The notes: generated from the letters alone by a model not told the origin. A stretch of 64,000 nucleotides of DNA from Brachypterus glaber (GCA_958510825.1 OY294044.1:72800095-72864094), one strand, 5' to 3'. Positions 46,899-58,929 are shown, counted from the first letter of the stretch. Translations and numbers: made by a program.

Positions 46899-48368
46899 CG
46901 GTTCACCTGGGCGATTTTAAATAAAAATTTCGTGGACCCCTACATTTTTTGACTAAAACATAACTGTTGACATCAGAAATCAATTCCCATTTGAAAGAAA
47001 ACCTTAAAAGATAAACTTTTTTAGACAGATAAAAAAACGTTTTTTTGAGTAATAAGGTGTGTCAAAAAATTGCGATTTTCAAAATCAAAAACGCTCTCTG
47101 GCTTAAAAGTTGCTCCTTAGTAAAAAACAGTGGCCACTCAAAAATGAGCCAAATCGATAAATGTTTAGAGGTAGCTCAAAGCACTCAAACTTAAAAAAAA
47201 AATCGGTACCTGTTTTTCGGATAAAAACTGATACCGATAAAAATTTAGGAAATTTTGGAGGGTTTCTTTGGTAATATTTAGAAACAATACTAAATGTAAG
47301 AAATAAAACAATTATATCCCCCCCCTTCCCTTAAGTTAGAACATAAAAAAATCGCCAATTATTTAAAGATTTCGCTAAAATTTAATTTTTGCAAGTTTTT
47401 AAAAGTGCATAAAAAATAGTTTTAAATAAAAAATCTGCTAAATTATATATTAGTATATAAGCATATATACATGTTAACCTACATGACTATACAGAAAACA
47501 TATTTTTTTTCCTCAAGTTGAGTAAAAAAAATTAATTTCGATTAGAAACGGGGTGGATTTTCTGTTTTTGGCCTAAAACTTTTTTCGGTGTACTTTTTTT
47601 TGATTTTTTGGTTGGAATACTTTTTTATGTAAAAATACACAAAAAAGTTTCTGTGGTTTAACATCGCAGGTTTAACCGTTTTAAAGATAAATGCATTTAA
47701 AAGTAAATTTTTACGCATGAAGAACCAAAAATAAAAAAATAAAAAAATATAAAGCAAAAAACAAATATTTTAGTATTGAGTGGTTATTTAACATTAAAAA
47801 CATAGAAAAAGTTTATATGCATCTTGGTCAAAAAATCATTCCTAAGGAAGTTATGTCCTTTTAAATATGACCATTTTCAATAAATTTTCGCAAAATCTTT
47901 AAATAATTGGCGATTTTTATGTGTTCTAACTTAAGGGAAGTGGAAATATAATTTTTTTGTTTTCTCACAATTAGTATTGTTTCTAAATATTACCAAAGAA
48001 ACCCTCCAAAATTTCCTTAATTTTATATAGAATCACTTTTTATCCGAAAAACAGGTACCGATATTTTTCAAAGTTTGAGTGCTTTGAGCTACCTCTAAAC
48101 ATTAATTAATTTGGCTCATTTTTGAGTGGCCACAGTTTTTTACTAAGGAGCAACTTTTGAGCCAAAGAGCGTTTTCGATTTCGCAAATCGGAATTTTTTG
48201 ACACACCCTATTACTCAAAAAAACGTTTTTTTATCTTTCTAAAAAAGTGTATCTTTTACGATTTTCTTTCAAATGGAAATTGATTTCTTATGTCATCAGG
48301 TATGTTTTAGTCCAAAAAATGTAAAAAGTCCAAACGAAATTTTTATTTAAAATCGCCCAGGTGAACCG
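46899..48368. mobile_element. 1.47-kb foldback element abutting the previous one
   Basis: CGGTTCACCTGGGCGATTTT (46899) mirrors AAAATCGCCCAGGTGAACCG (to 48368). The arms are about 700 bp and share GAGTGGCCAC, AGGTAGCTCAAAGCACTC and CTTAAGTTAGAACA words. It begins 2 bp after the preceding element. Confidence 0.7.
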
Positions 48369-48733
48369 TGTAGTATATTACGAGTACTCATAACTCTATC
48401 ACTTTCAACACATAATTTATTTCTTACAAATAAATTAGATTTTTGATATGAATAGCATAAACGAAATAGACTAAAAATAAACCAGCAAATTACAATTTTA
48501 ATTTAATTTCAGATGAAATCAATTTATTTCCCAATGAGATCTCAAGAAATCCTTTTACACTTTTACACTCTTCTAGATGTTCTCGATTACGACAGTAATA
48601 TAACTTGAGCACTATTTGCTTTGAATAGGTTTTTTTTAATACCAATTTTATGAAAATTTATTAAAAATTATCGAAATTAGATTTAAGCTTATTATTCCAT
48701 CAATCTATTTTCTAATCATCGTACAGAGTGATA
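48369..48733. other. AT-rich sequence, nothing recognised
   Basis: No feature supported, apart from the 3' flank of the hammerhead repeat (from about 48690). Confidence 0.35.
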
Positions 48734-48778
48734 TTGGTAAACTGACAGTTTCGGGCTGCTGGCCCTCTTCAGTACCAA
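48734..48778 (-). ncRNA. Type I hammerhead ribozyme motif (intact core, sense to receptor gene)
   Basis: On the minus strand: stem I TTGGTA (48778-48773), CTGAAGA (48772-48766), stem II GGGC-CAGCA-GCCC, GAA, stem III ACT-GTC-AGT, residue 17 = U (48740) and stem I TACCAA (48739-48734). Stem I is a perfect 6-bp match. H17 is U rather than the favoured C, still within the allowed H class but likely slower. The 3' flank CACTCTGTACGATGATTAGA is shared with the copy at 29.3 kb. Confidence 0.75.
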
Positions 48779-51700
48779 GAGTAAATAATAAATTAATATT
48801 TTTATAATTTTGTTTAAAATTAAAAATTTCTGTCCTTAGATTTAAGCTCAAATATGTTTGAAATATCGTCGCACTAAAAAAACTCGGCGCATTATCTATC
48901 TGAGTAACAAATTGGATCAAGGCAGCTAAGATTAGTGGTTTAAAAATGACTGTTAGTGATATTTTTATTGTCTATTGTGCTTTTGACAATTTTTGACATT
49001 TAGACTAAATTATCTGTCATGTTACATCTTATAAATAATTATGATGACAAAATGTCTTTAAAACGAGAAAGTCCGTTTAAAATTATAACAAACCCAAGAT
49101 GATCATGAATTAAAGTAAGCTTTTTTATTCATAATATGATATTAAAATAAACATTTACATTTTAGGAAATTACTACATAAAAATATATTATAAATCCAAA
49201 CCTGCTGATCTATCTATAAACTTAAAAATGGGATAGCTTTCAAAATTTAAATGTTACTAAAAACTGAAAATTTGTTTAAAATAATAGTCCAAGTAAGTGA
49301 TTTTATTCATATGTATAATATATTATAATAAAGTAAAATTTTACGTTCTAGAACACTTCTTAATACTCTGAAGTTACCGGCAGTGAATAAACTGTCTGCC
49401 CCACCGCCCTCTGCTCATTTCATAATCCCGAAGAGATGAGCTGGTGATACCTAAAATAATATCTTTTAAATAAAATTATGGAACAGTATTATACGAATTT
49501 ACCGAAAAAATCTTTGCTACGTCGTTTACTATGAAACTTTTATTGAGCACTACATTATATTTCTTTATTTTAGTAATACATTTGAAAATTGATCCTTTAG
49601 TTTCCTTTTTCAGGACCTTTCTTGTTCTATTTACCATTTGCTCATTAAAAATTATTATGTTGTTTTATTTTAATGTCAAAATAATGATTTAAATCAAAGT
49701 CAAGTAATGTTTTGATTGACAAAGAATTTAAAATACAAGTTAGCAACCTTACATAGGGGATTAAATTTATTTTACCAACAATAAAACAAAAAACAGATGA
49801 AAATCAACTCAGATAGATAATGCGCGGAGTATATGTCGCCAAATTAAAAAAGTGTCAAAAATTATTTTATTATTAAAATAACGTGGGAACACTTTAATAT
49901 GCGTAAAAAATAGTTTAGTCACATTTTTAAGTTTAATATTGAAGTTTTAGGAGTAAAAGGAGTATTTTTTGACTTTTTCTAATAATCTAATAAAAAGTAA
50001 AAAATAAAAAATTAGTTGGTGTCAATGGAGATTTCTCCATTTAGATTAGACAGGGACAAAAGTTCTACCCAAAAAGGATAGAAGTAATATTACCAACATA
50101 AAGAAAAAAAAATCTCCTTTTTATGTTGGCTGCACTGTCAGTAACGCCATTTTCTTTAGCCACTGTCATTGTGTGGGCTGCGTTTGATATTGTTTTGATT
50201 TCAGTTTTTTGTGTGTTTTACTAAATATTGTGTTTTTATTGACTATTATAGTACTTTTACGAGTTTTGATATTTAAATATTGTTTACCAAAGGTATGTTC
50301 TTTCTTTATACCTTAGATTTAAAGCCTAGGCGAAATTCGTTTGGACTTTTGCAACCCTTGTAAAAACATCTTGGCATTTTGGTAGCTATAACAGAAATAA
50401 CGCTCGTCATAAAATTAATTTCTTAAAATGTAGAAACTGGTAACGATATTAAAATATATAATAATAATATATAGTTAATAATAAATATGATAAACATTAA
50501 ATAAATTCATATTTACCTTTTCATATTTGAGGTTATGTTTTGTAAATAAATAAATAGATTAAGCAACCAACCTAAGAACAATTAATAGGATTTATATTTT
50601 ATTCTTTATTTTACTATTAAATCATCAGTTTTATTTATTAGCAAAAAATATTAATTTCTTTAGGTTTATTTACAAAAATCAACGGTAATTGTTGATAAAA
50701 AATGAAAAAAATGCTATATTTTTTTAATTTATTTAAGTTGGTAGTGGCGTGCCGTGCACATGAGATAGAGATAGGGTAGACGTCTTCTGTTTCATAATTC
50801 TAGTTGTAAAGAGCTCTATTTCACCATTCCCTAAATTAAATAGTGAAAATTATTTTTGTTGTTAAATTGTTTGTTGTGAAATTGGCATCGACTTTTTTAT
50901 TTATTTTTTATTTTTTACTTTTTAGAGACATAGAAGTGGGTTAATTTTTTTTTATATTATATATATTATAATTTTTTAAATGTTACGTAACATTTTTACT
51001 GACACCACCCCCCCCTGTAACGCGGTGTAATGTTTTCGTAATATCAATCAATCAACGTCGACATTTTACTTTTGCAGCCGGGGCCAAAAAAATTAACTTT
51101 TCGTATAGGTTTATCATACAACAAGTGGCACTTTTGGATAAAATCGAATAAAAAATTTTTTTCTCGTCTCGTATTGCAGTATCACTGACGATATGTCTTG
51201 TCAAATAAAATTCCCTCGAGTATTTGTACGATTTGATTATAGCAGGGGATATACAAAATCATATGGAATTGGCTTCAGAACCATCTTAAAAATATTTGGT
51301 TTTGATCGTTATACAGAAAACCACTTAAATATTTTTATATATCCTTATACGACGAAATTAATTTTTTTAGGCATTCTAAATACAAAAAATATAAATTTAT
51401 AGTTTTTATTTATTTTAGAATTTGAAAAAATGCGTTTTAAATTACTACCAAACTAATTTTAAAAATTGTTTTATTTAATTAAATTTTTATATAAAGATTT
51501 TTTCCCACTTCTTTCTACTTTTATAAAGCTAACCCAAATCTGAAGAATATGTACGAAGACACCATAAAGGGTGTGGTGACTTCGGAAGCTTTCTTTAAAC
51601 GGGGCAAAAACGATGTTTTTGCTACAAACTCACTTCGAACATAAATTACCTCTTTTTTTTAATGAGAACGGAATCAAAAATTTTAAATATATTTTAAACA

Positions 51701-52260
51701 GCTTTATAACAAAATAAGGCTTAATCACCCAAAATACAAAAAAAGTATATAAAAAATTAAATTCAAATAACAAAGAATTTTATTAAGGTTAATTAAAGTT
51801 CTATTCAGAATAAGCTAAGTTAATTTAAAAAAAATAAGAGTACTTCACAGAAAAATAAATAATCTAAAGGTGTAATTTTGCTAAAGTTCTCGCATCTGGA
51901 TGCGTCAACCTTGAGAAATAAATTCAAGTTCACCTTGGCCTCTTCTAGAATTCGTTTGTTTTTTATTATTAGACTTTACCAGTTAACTGTTAAAATTAGT
52001 TACGTTTTGTTCAGTCAAATTGTTGTTAACACATAAAAATTAAAACTATTTATTATTTAAAATTATAGTAATTAAAATTTTTAAATTTCCATTATTAATA
52101 CGTAAGCTATAGTAGAAAATACTCATTTCAGACAGCTATGTGCCTAGGTTTGATAATTATTTTTTATTTCTATAAGTTTAAAAAAATATTCCCCAAAAGT
52201 CAAAATTATAGCAAGTCTGGCAACGCTGTATTAGAATTGAAAAAATATTTTAAGATTCTC
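48779..52260. other. AT-rich sequence, nothing recognised
   Basis: A 69-codon frame at 51193-51402 resembles no family I know. TTACGTAAC at about 50989 resembles the inner part of the 30511 MITE end. No gene is supported. Confidence 0.35.
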
Positions 52261-52665
52261 AGTCGCAGCGTGATCTTTGTAAGGGACGGATGTGACTGCT
52301 TCGGCGGATATATTCCAGCATCAGCATCGCAATCATTGATATGCACAGGACTTGATTATTTTTATTTTATGTAATGTCGTGAAAGTGTTCGTTTAATTGT
52401 AAAGTTTTAAGTGAGTCGTGATTATTAATATGTGATTTAATTTCAGTGTATTTCGTTGTACACGTGGATATTTTTTTAAGAATTTCAAAGAGATTATTAT
52501 TTTTTTTATAAATTGGCGTCTGCGCAAACATCACTACAGAGTGAGACGGTTTTGCGTAGGCTGAAAATTATACTAGATCGAGCTGGACAACTACCCAAAG
52601 GGAAAAGCCATATTGGAATTGGAATTGGAATTGGAAGATTCTGAATGTATAAATAAATATTAACT
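52261..52665 (+). mobile_element. Short retroelement-like repeat with initiator + DPE start and simple-repeat tail (copy 1)
   Basis: The element begins TCAGTCGCAG with A+1 at 52261, and GGATGT lies at +28 to +33 (52288-52293), a full RGWYVT match. It ends near 52620-52665 in a (TTGGAA)n stretch and ATAAATAAATATTAACTAAC. A start at the transcription site plus a tail is the layout of non-LTR elements with internal promoters. At about 400 bp with no ORF it would be a deleted or non-autonomous copy. Copies 2 and 3 start at the same base. Confidence 0.5.
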
Positions 52666-52808
52666 AACTAAATATATAGTTTTTCTGAGGTGCAAAATAA
52701 ATGTGACGAAATTATGTTTAAAAACATTATAATTGCTAAATATATTAAGATTTATTTATATAAATAAATTTCTCTCCAGCTGCCATTTTATGATGCAGGT
52801 AGAAATTT

Positions 52809-53013
52809 CCTAGTTGGCTACGCCCCCTCCGAAAGTTAGAAATTAAACGTACTTATAACGTATTTCTAACTTAAAAATCTAACCTTAGATTTACGTTTGT
52901 AACTAACGTTTGATTCTAACGTTAAAAAGCATTTGCACATATTTTATAACGTACTTTTATACAGTTTTCTAACATTGGAAAAACGTTATTCTAACGTTAA
53001 ATTTCTACTAGGG
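52809..53013. repeat. Small TIR element rich in AACGTTA words
   Basis: CCTAGTTGG...GTTAGAAATTAAACG is mirrored by CGTTAAATTTCTACTAGGG. Internally AACGTTA, TAACGTA and TTAGA words repeat. Confidence 0.45.
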
Positions 53014-54177
53014 AAGCTATTCTGTCCTTTTACAACTAATTTTTTTCCCACAAAGAATTTATTCTTTAAAGAATTTTCTATAGGATATTTAATAATAGCA
53101 AAATGATTTAGATAAAATTCTTGAATATTTTCAGGTACATTTTTATTATTATTTTTTTTTAACTAAATAATAATAATATAATTAAATAATAATATTTTCG
53201 AATATTTTACAATATTAAAAAAAAATCTTGGCAAAAACATACAGTTAACCCAAACAAGAATAAGAACTGAACGACTACTATAATCATTGTAAAACGTATT
53301 TTTCTAAGAAAGATAAATCTCATCTTTAATTTTTCAGCATAAAAGCTAACGATAGCAATAAAAATTATTATTATTATTATTGTTAATGCATTAACCGTTG
53401 GGGTTATTAGCAGTAGTTTTTATTTTGTTCCTCAGTCTCAGTTTTTTTTATAGTTTCGAGCCATGTCCGAAGTTCATCTAAAAGGTACACGTTTTGGTTA
53501 TCACCACGTATATGAACATTAACGAAAGATAAGAAAATGAAACTAGAGCCAAAATTCATTTATTCATAAAAAAACACCAAACAACAAAAAACCAAAACAA
53601 AATCCGGCACGGAGAGCTGCACTTAGCCGCTTGTCACTGACCGAAGTCACCTCGATTGACGGTACTTGTTATTTAAAAAAATATCTTTAAAACTAAAAAG
53701 TAAAGTATAGGGGGTTCAATAAAAATTTAATTTATAACAGCATAGAAGGTAATAATTAATCTAAACACAAAAATTATAAAGCTGCATTGCCAAGGACTCC
53801 TTGATTTAAATACTTTTAAGCAGTCAAAGGACATTTTTCTTAAGACAGTCAAATGATCAAAGTAAATTTCTCCCTTTTTTAAATTAGATTATTCCAGAAG
53901 CTTTAAATCTGATTTACTCTACTTTTAGAAAATTAAATTCTAATTAAATACGACAGGTAAGTCTTTATAAAGCTTTCTTTTTAAATAAATTAAATTAAAT
54001 TTTAAATGTCAAAAATTAAAAATACAGGAATTTTTAATTTATTAAAACTCTCCAGATTAGGAGAGGTATGAGTAGTTGTCTACATCTAACAAAAGATGGC
54101 GCACAAGTATACATAAATCTAATGGCTTTATTTCTTTTGTAAATAAAGTTTTCTTAATTAGCGTACAATGTTGACTC
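53014..54177. other. AT-rich sequence, nothing recognised
   Basis: A short GC-richer patch at 53604-53665 (GGCACGGAGAGCTGCACTTA) has no identifiable role. Confidence 0.35.
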
Positions 54178-54222
54178 TTGGTAATGAAGAGGGCCAGCAG
54201 CCTGAAACTGTAAGTCTACCAA
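54178..54222 (+). ncRNA. Hammerhead ribozyme motif, core-mutated copy
   Basis: It has the same layout as at 29.3 and 48.7 kb: stem I TTGGTA/TACCAA is perfect and C17 is at 54216. The core reads ATGAAGA instead of CTGAAGA (C3 changed at 54184), and stem II closes with a G-T wobble (GGGC/GCCT). Loss of C3 should abolish cleavage. It is antisense to the receptor gene. Confidence 0.7.
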
Positions 54223-54348
54223 TATCACTCTGTATGATATTAGAAAATAGATTGATGGAAAATTTAGTCAAAAATGAATTACTTTTTATGACCGCGAATA
54301 GATTTTTGTAAATTACATGAACATCGGCCAGTTCATACAAAAAAATTA

Positions 54349-55050
54349 TACAGAGCGGTCCAAAAGTCACCCCCCCTCTTAACTTTTGAACCAGTTGAGG
54401 TATCGACTTCAAATTTGGAACTTTTAAATAAGACAACTTAAACTATCTTTTAGCATATATTGAATACTTTCAGCTCTTAAAATGCGGGCATGGGGGCATA
54501 TTTTTTTTAATGGAAAGGGGTGTCGTGTAATACATCATTTTAAAGCTTATAAAATTTTCCATTTAACTCCATATTTTTAAATAAAAAAAAAAAAAATTGG
54601 GTTTAAAATGGGGTTAAATGTCAAAATTCCTCTAAAAAAAAACAAATAATTTTTTAAAAATGCCCAATTTCATCATAAAAAAATGTTAATTACTTTTAAA
54701 CTAATTTTAGTTGACATAAATAAAAATTTATAAAAAAAACTTAAAAAATCGAATGTTTTAGCACAAAAAATTGAAAAATCAAAACCTTAAAAAACATTTT
54801 TAAAAAATTTAAAAATGTTAGTTTAAATAGAGAATTTTATAAGCTTTAAAATTATGTATCACACGACCCCCCTGTTCATTTAAAAAAATGTCCCCCCATG
54901 CCCCCCTGCCCACATTTTAAGAGCTGAAAATATCAAATATATGCTAAAAGATAGTTTAAGTTGTTTATTTAAGAGTTCTAAATTTGAAGTCGATATCTCA
55001 ACTCGTTCAAAAATTAAAGGGGGGGGGGGTGACTTTTGGACCGCACTGTA
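54349..55050. mobile_element. Mariner-like MITE, 0.7 kb
   Basis: TA + CAGAGCGGTCCAAAAGTCAC (54351) mirrors GTGACTTTTGGACCGCACTG + TA (to 55050). The arms are palindromic and carry AAGTCGATATCTCAACTCG / GAGGTATCGACTTCAAATTT and ACAACTTAAACTATCTTTTA in inverse. Confidence 0.75.
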
Positions 55051-55250
55051 TGACGTGATAAACGGTTGCTAAAACGTATAATAAATAATTTAATAATAGT
55101 TTCTATATTTTTAGAAAAAAATACTAAAATAGTACATTAAAATCTAGTTTCACAAAACGCAATACACGGAAAAAAAGCTAAACTGGATTGAAGATTAATA
55201 ATCTTGAATAAGCGCTATGCTGGTTTCCTCATTCTGCAACTCTAATTATA

Positions 55251-55885
55251 CTTCTTTTCAGGAAAATATTATTCTTGTACGTTGATAAAAGTTATATTTT
55301 GTTCAAGACTTAACTAGTATTGAAATCAAGAAAATAACTATACTTTACACAATTCTAGATACAATATAGACGTTTACTTACTTTTGTTGAAATGGTGGTG
55401 GAAAGATGGTATAAAACATAGACCGAAGAAATTATAAGGAATGGTTTAATGATGTTTGAAGAACCTGCAAAATTTTTATTTTATAAACTGTCTATTATGA
55501 TATAAACTACCTATTAGTAGGTCGCAAAACGACATTAAACAAATAAATGAAATAAATAAATGAAATGAAATAAAATCTTTTTCCGAGTATTACTTATACT
55601 TATTTAGATTAGCAAATTATTGCATCAAGTATAAAAATTATTGCAACGAGTACAAAAAAAATATTGCATTCAGTATAAAAATTTTTCTACATTGATGTGA
55701 CTCCCGACACAAAAATTTTTACTTGTATCTTGAAATCGCGAAGAGATGTCAAAAAATTAACGAAAGAATCGATCCCCTTAGACATACACCCCCAAATAAA
55801 TCCATTTTTAACAACTTGAGGAGACTGGAGGAGTAAAGCCTCCAGATAACTTGATCCATATCAATCCGATAATGTGTATCGAATT
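55251..55885. repeat. Direct duplication, unit 1 (paralogue of 56250-56660)
   Basis: CAGGAAAATATTATTCTTGT ... AGATACAAT and CGAGTATTACTTATACTTAT ... CCGATAATGTGTATCGAATT match 56250-56660 closely, in the same orientation. The only large difference is an insertion at 55361-55575. Confidence 0.7.
55361..55575 (+). mobile_element. Short non-LTR-type insertion inside duplication unit 1
   Basis: It is absent from the paralogue at the same point (AGATACAAT | CTT). It ends with GACATTAAACAAATAAATGA plus (AAATGAAAT) repeats, the 3' tail type of 5'-truncated non-LTR elements. Confidence 0.55.
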
Positions 55886-55892
55886 AGCTGAC

Positions 55893-56091
55893 TACGGTCT
55901 GTTTCATTAGGCAAGAGAGTAAATTAAAAATCGCACAGTAAATATTTTTACAACAGGTTTGAATAGTATATGTTTGTGTATAGAATATAGTTATGTTTAA
56001 TAAAATAAACTACGCAGTATATTCGCAAACATCCAATATTTGAATCTGTGCGATTTTTAATTTACTCTCTTGCTTAATGAAACAGACCATA
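55893..56091. mobile_element. 200-bp hairpin MITE
   Basis: ACGGTCTGTTTCATTAGGCA / TGCTTAATGAAACAGACCAT with arms continuing through GAGAGTAAATTAAAAATCGC and its complement, flanked by TA. Confidence 0.75.
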
Positions 56092-56249
56092 GTTATAACG
56101 ACAGTATTCCAAGAGCCCGATTTTATTTATTTGGCAGTTTTGTTAGTGGTAGGAAATAACATGTGGCGCCACTTATAGCCTAACGCTGTCAAATTTGAAA
56201 AATTACACAAGCCTATACTAAATAACACTTTTTAAGAGTAGGTTAGGTG

Positions 56250-56660
56250 CTTTTCAGGAAAATCTTATTCTTGTACGTTGAAAAAAGTTATATTTTGTTC
56301 AAGACTTAACTAGTATTGAAATCAAGAAAATAACTATACTTTAAACAATTCTAGATACAATCTTGTTTCGAGTATTACTTATACTTATTTAGATTAGCAA
56401 ATATTTGAATCAAGTATAAAAATTATTGCATCAAGTATAAAAATTCTTCTATATTGATGTGACTTTAGACACACATGTTTGCTTGTATCTTGAAAACGCG
56501 AAGAGATATCAAAAAAATAACGAAAAAATCGATCCCCCCTAGACATTCGCCCCCCACATAAATCCATTTAGAACAACTTGAGTACACCGGAAGTGAGTGA
56601 AGCCTCCAGATAACTTGATCCAAACCAATCCGATAATGTGTACCGAATTAGCTTCTTTTT
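56250..56660. repeat. Direct duplication, unit 2
   Basis: Uninterrupted version of the unit at 55251-55885 (without the 55361-55575 insert). Confidence 0.7.
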
Positions 56661-56826
56661 CGCTAACGAATTTATTTACTTTTTAAGAGTGTATCTTCTT
56701 CTTAAATATAAAACAATTTATTCTTTTTTTTTTTAATAAAATATTAATAAAGTGACTAACTATGTTTGGAAAACAAGTATAAGAGTATATTGGCTTCAAA
56801 TATTTGTTATACCCATGGAAAATATA

Positions 56827-57675
56827 CACAGGCCCACAAAAGAAAAAAAGTGGGCTGTGCTGGGGTTGAGACCTAACTATTCTTATGTATTTTTTGGGAT
56901 GCTGAATACGAATTTGTCATAAAAAAAGCACTTCGTCTGCTAATTTTGTTTCTACACTGAAAAAACTGTCTGGACCCACAAAAAAAGTGGTCTGTGCTGT
57001 GGTTAAGACCCACGGATTCTTATGTATTTTGGGATGCTGAACACGAATCTGCCATAAAAAAGGCACTTCATGGGCTTATTTTGTATCTACACTGAAAAAA
57101 CTGTCTGGGCCCACAAAAAAAGTGGTCTGTGCTGGGGTTGAGATCCACTTATTCTTATGTATTTTGGGATGCTGAACACGAATCTGTCATAAAAAAGGCA
57201 CTTCATCGGCTCATTTTTTTTCTACACTGAAAAAACATTATGGGCCCACAAAAAAAAAATAGTCCTCTGTGCCGGGGTTGAGACCCACCTATTCTTATGT
57301 ATTTTGGGATGCTGAACACAAATCTGTCAAAAAAAAGGCACTTCATAGGCTCATTTTTTTTCTACACTGGAAAAACTGTCTAGGGCCACAAAAAAAAATA
57401 GTGGTCTGTGCTGGGGTTTAGACCCACCCATTCTTATGTATTTTGAGATAGTGAACAAGAATCTGCCATAAAAAATGCACTTCAATGGCTCATTTTTTTG
57501 TTGTTAAATAATATGAGATTTTTACCATTTTAGACAGTTTTTTCAGTGTAGCAAAGAAATGAGTTGATGAAGTGCCTTTTTTATGTCAGATTCGTGTTCA
57601 GCATCCCAAAATACATAAGAGTAGGTGGGTCTCAAACCCCAGACAGACCACTTTTTTTTATTTTGTGGGCCTGTG
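56827..57675. mobile_element. TIR element made of about 140-bp tandem units, last one inverted
   Basis: CACAGGCCCACAAAA (56827) mirrors TTTTGTGGGCCTGTG (to 57675). Inside, a unit carrying GTGGTCTGTGCTGGGGTTGA, GGGATGCTGAACACGAATCT and CACTGAAAAAACTGTC repeats about five times (near 56893, 57033, 57165, 57307, 57448), then once in inverse (57588). Confidence 0.75.
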
Positions 57676-58107
57676 ATATTATACATAGAACAAGTGTGAA
57701 ATTTTAAGTATATGATTATTCTTGAATATAGACTTCATTTTTTTCCGTGTACTGTGATACTTGTGATGTGCAAAAGATTTATACCTACATGCATTTGTAT
57801 CATTTTAGAATAAAAACAGATTGTTCTTTATCATTTATCTGCATATAAAAAACCATTTAATTTAACTAAAACGTTAATGCCAAACTCAGTAGAATATCCA
57901 CGAAAGCTTTTTATTAAAGTGTTTGAAAAGCCTATTAAAAAAGTTGCCTGATTGATTTTAACAGTAGGCTGCAGTCTACAAAGATTTTGCTAAGTGTATT
58001 TTGATTGCTTGCAAGATTTTCTATCGAGGGTCCTTTCGAATAAAAAGTCAAATATGTTTTATTAAAAACAAAAAAATCAAAAAAAGGCGACGTTAGGTAC
58101 TCAAACA

Positions 58108-58200
58108 ATAGTCCAGTCAAATAATAAATGTAAATTGTAATAAATGTACACGGGCTGATATTTTAAAGGGTAGTAATGTATGGTCAGAACACTCCTGTTC
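58108..58200. repeat. End fragment of the AGTCCAGTCAAATAA foldback family
   Basis: It matches 5898-5995 (GTACACGGGCTGATATTTTA) and breaks off at ACTCCTGTTC. The following 130 bp (58200-58330) has an open frame (GSTPLKIPANGNQEVMLSN) of unknown origin. Confidence 0.6.
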
Positions 58201-58330
58201 TGCGTGGCTCTACACCGCTGAAGATACCGGCAAATGGTAACCAAGAAGTTATGCTCTCCAATGCAAATCTAGTAAACAGCCTAGTAAGCCTGATAAAGAA
58301 AACGAAGCTGAGCAAGAGACTCAAGAATAA

Positions 58331-58929
58331 CTGCTGCCAACAAGATAATACTTTCTCCTATAGGTCTAGGTTTATTAAAATAAAAATAAATAAATAAATT
58401 AAAAAAAAAAAAAAAATCCGAAAAAAGTCTCATTTCGTTTTAACGAAAAATAAATAAAAATAAATTGAAAAAATAAATAAAAAAAGGTTTAACCCCATTT
58501 TACACCCTTACCCCACCCCGATTTTTATCAAAAAAAAATGCTAGCCACACAAAAAAAGTCAATAGTTTTTTTTTCTATGTATTTTGAGGCGCTGAATCCG
58601 AATTTAAGGTCAAAATAGTACATCACCTAGAAAACTAATTGGATAAGGTGCTATTTTGACTTCAAATTCGGATTCAGCGCCTCAAATTACATAGGAAAAA
58701 AAACTATTTTTTTTTGTGTGGCTAGGATTTTTTTTTTGATAAAAATCGGGGTGGGGTAAGGGGGTAAAATGGGGTTAAAACTTTTTTTTCTTCAATATAT
58801 TTTTCGTTAAAACAAAATAAGAGACTTTTTTCGGAAAAAAAATTTTTATTTTTTTTTTTAATTTATTTATTTATTTTTATTTTAATAAACCTAGACCTAT
58901 AGGAGAAAGTATTATCTTGTTGGCAGCAG
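58331..58929. mobile_element. Near-perfect 600-bp foldback element
   Basis: CTGCTGCCAACAAGATAATA / TATTATCTTGTTGGCAGCAG arms run about 285 bp each, with a centre near 58640. The arms carry GGCGCTGAATCCGAATTTAA and its inverse. Confidence 0.75.

Noticed and set aside
52138..52374. 78-codon frame over the 52.26 kb repeat start
   Set aside because: It spans the unconserved upstream flank and the repeat, and the repeat part is not open in copies 2 and 3.
58176..58397. 73-codon frame at a foldback end
   Set aside because: It crosses the border of two repeat elements and reads into their A-rich arm. No recognisable domain.
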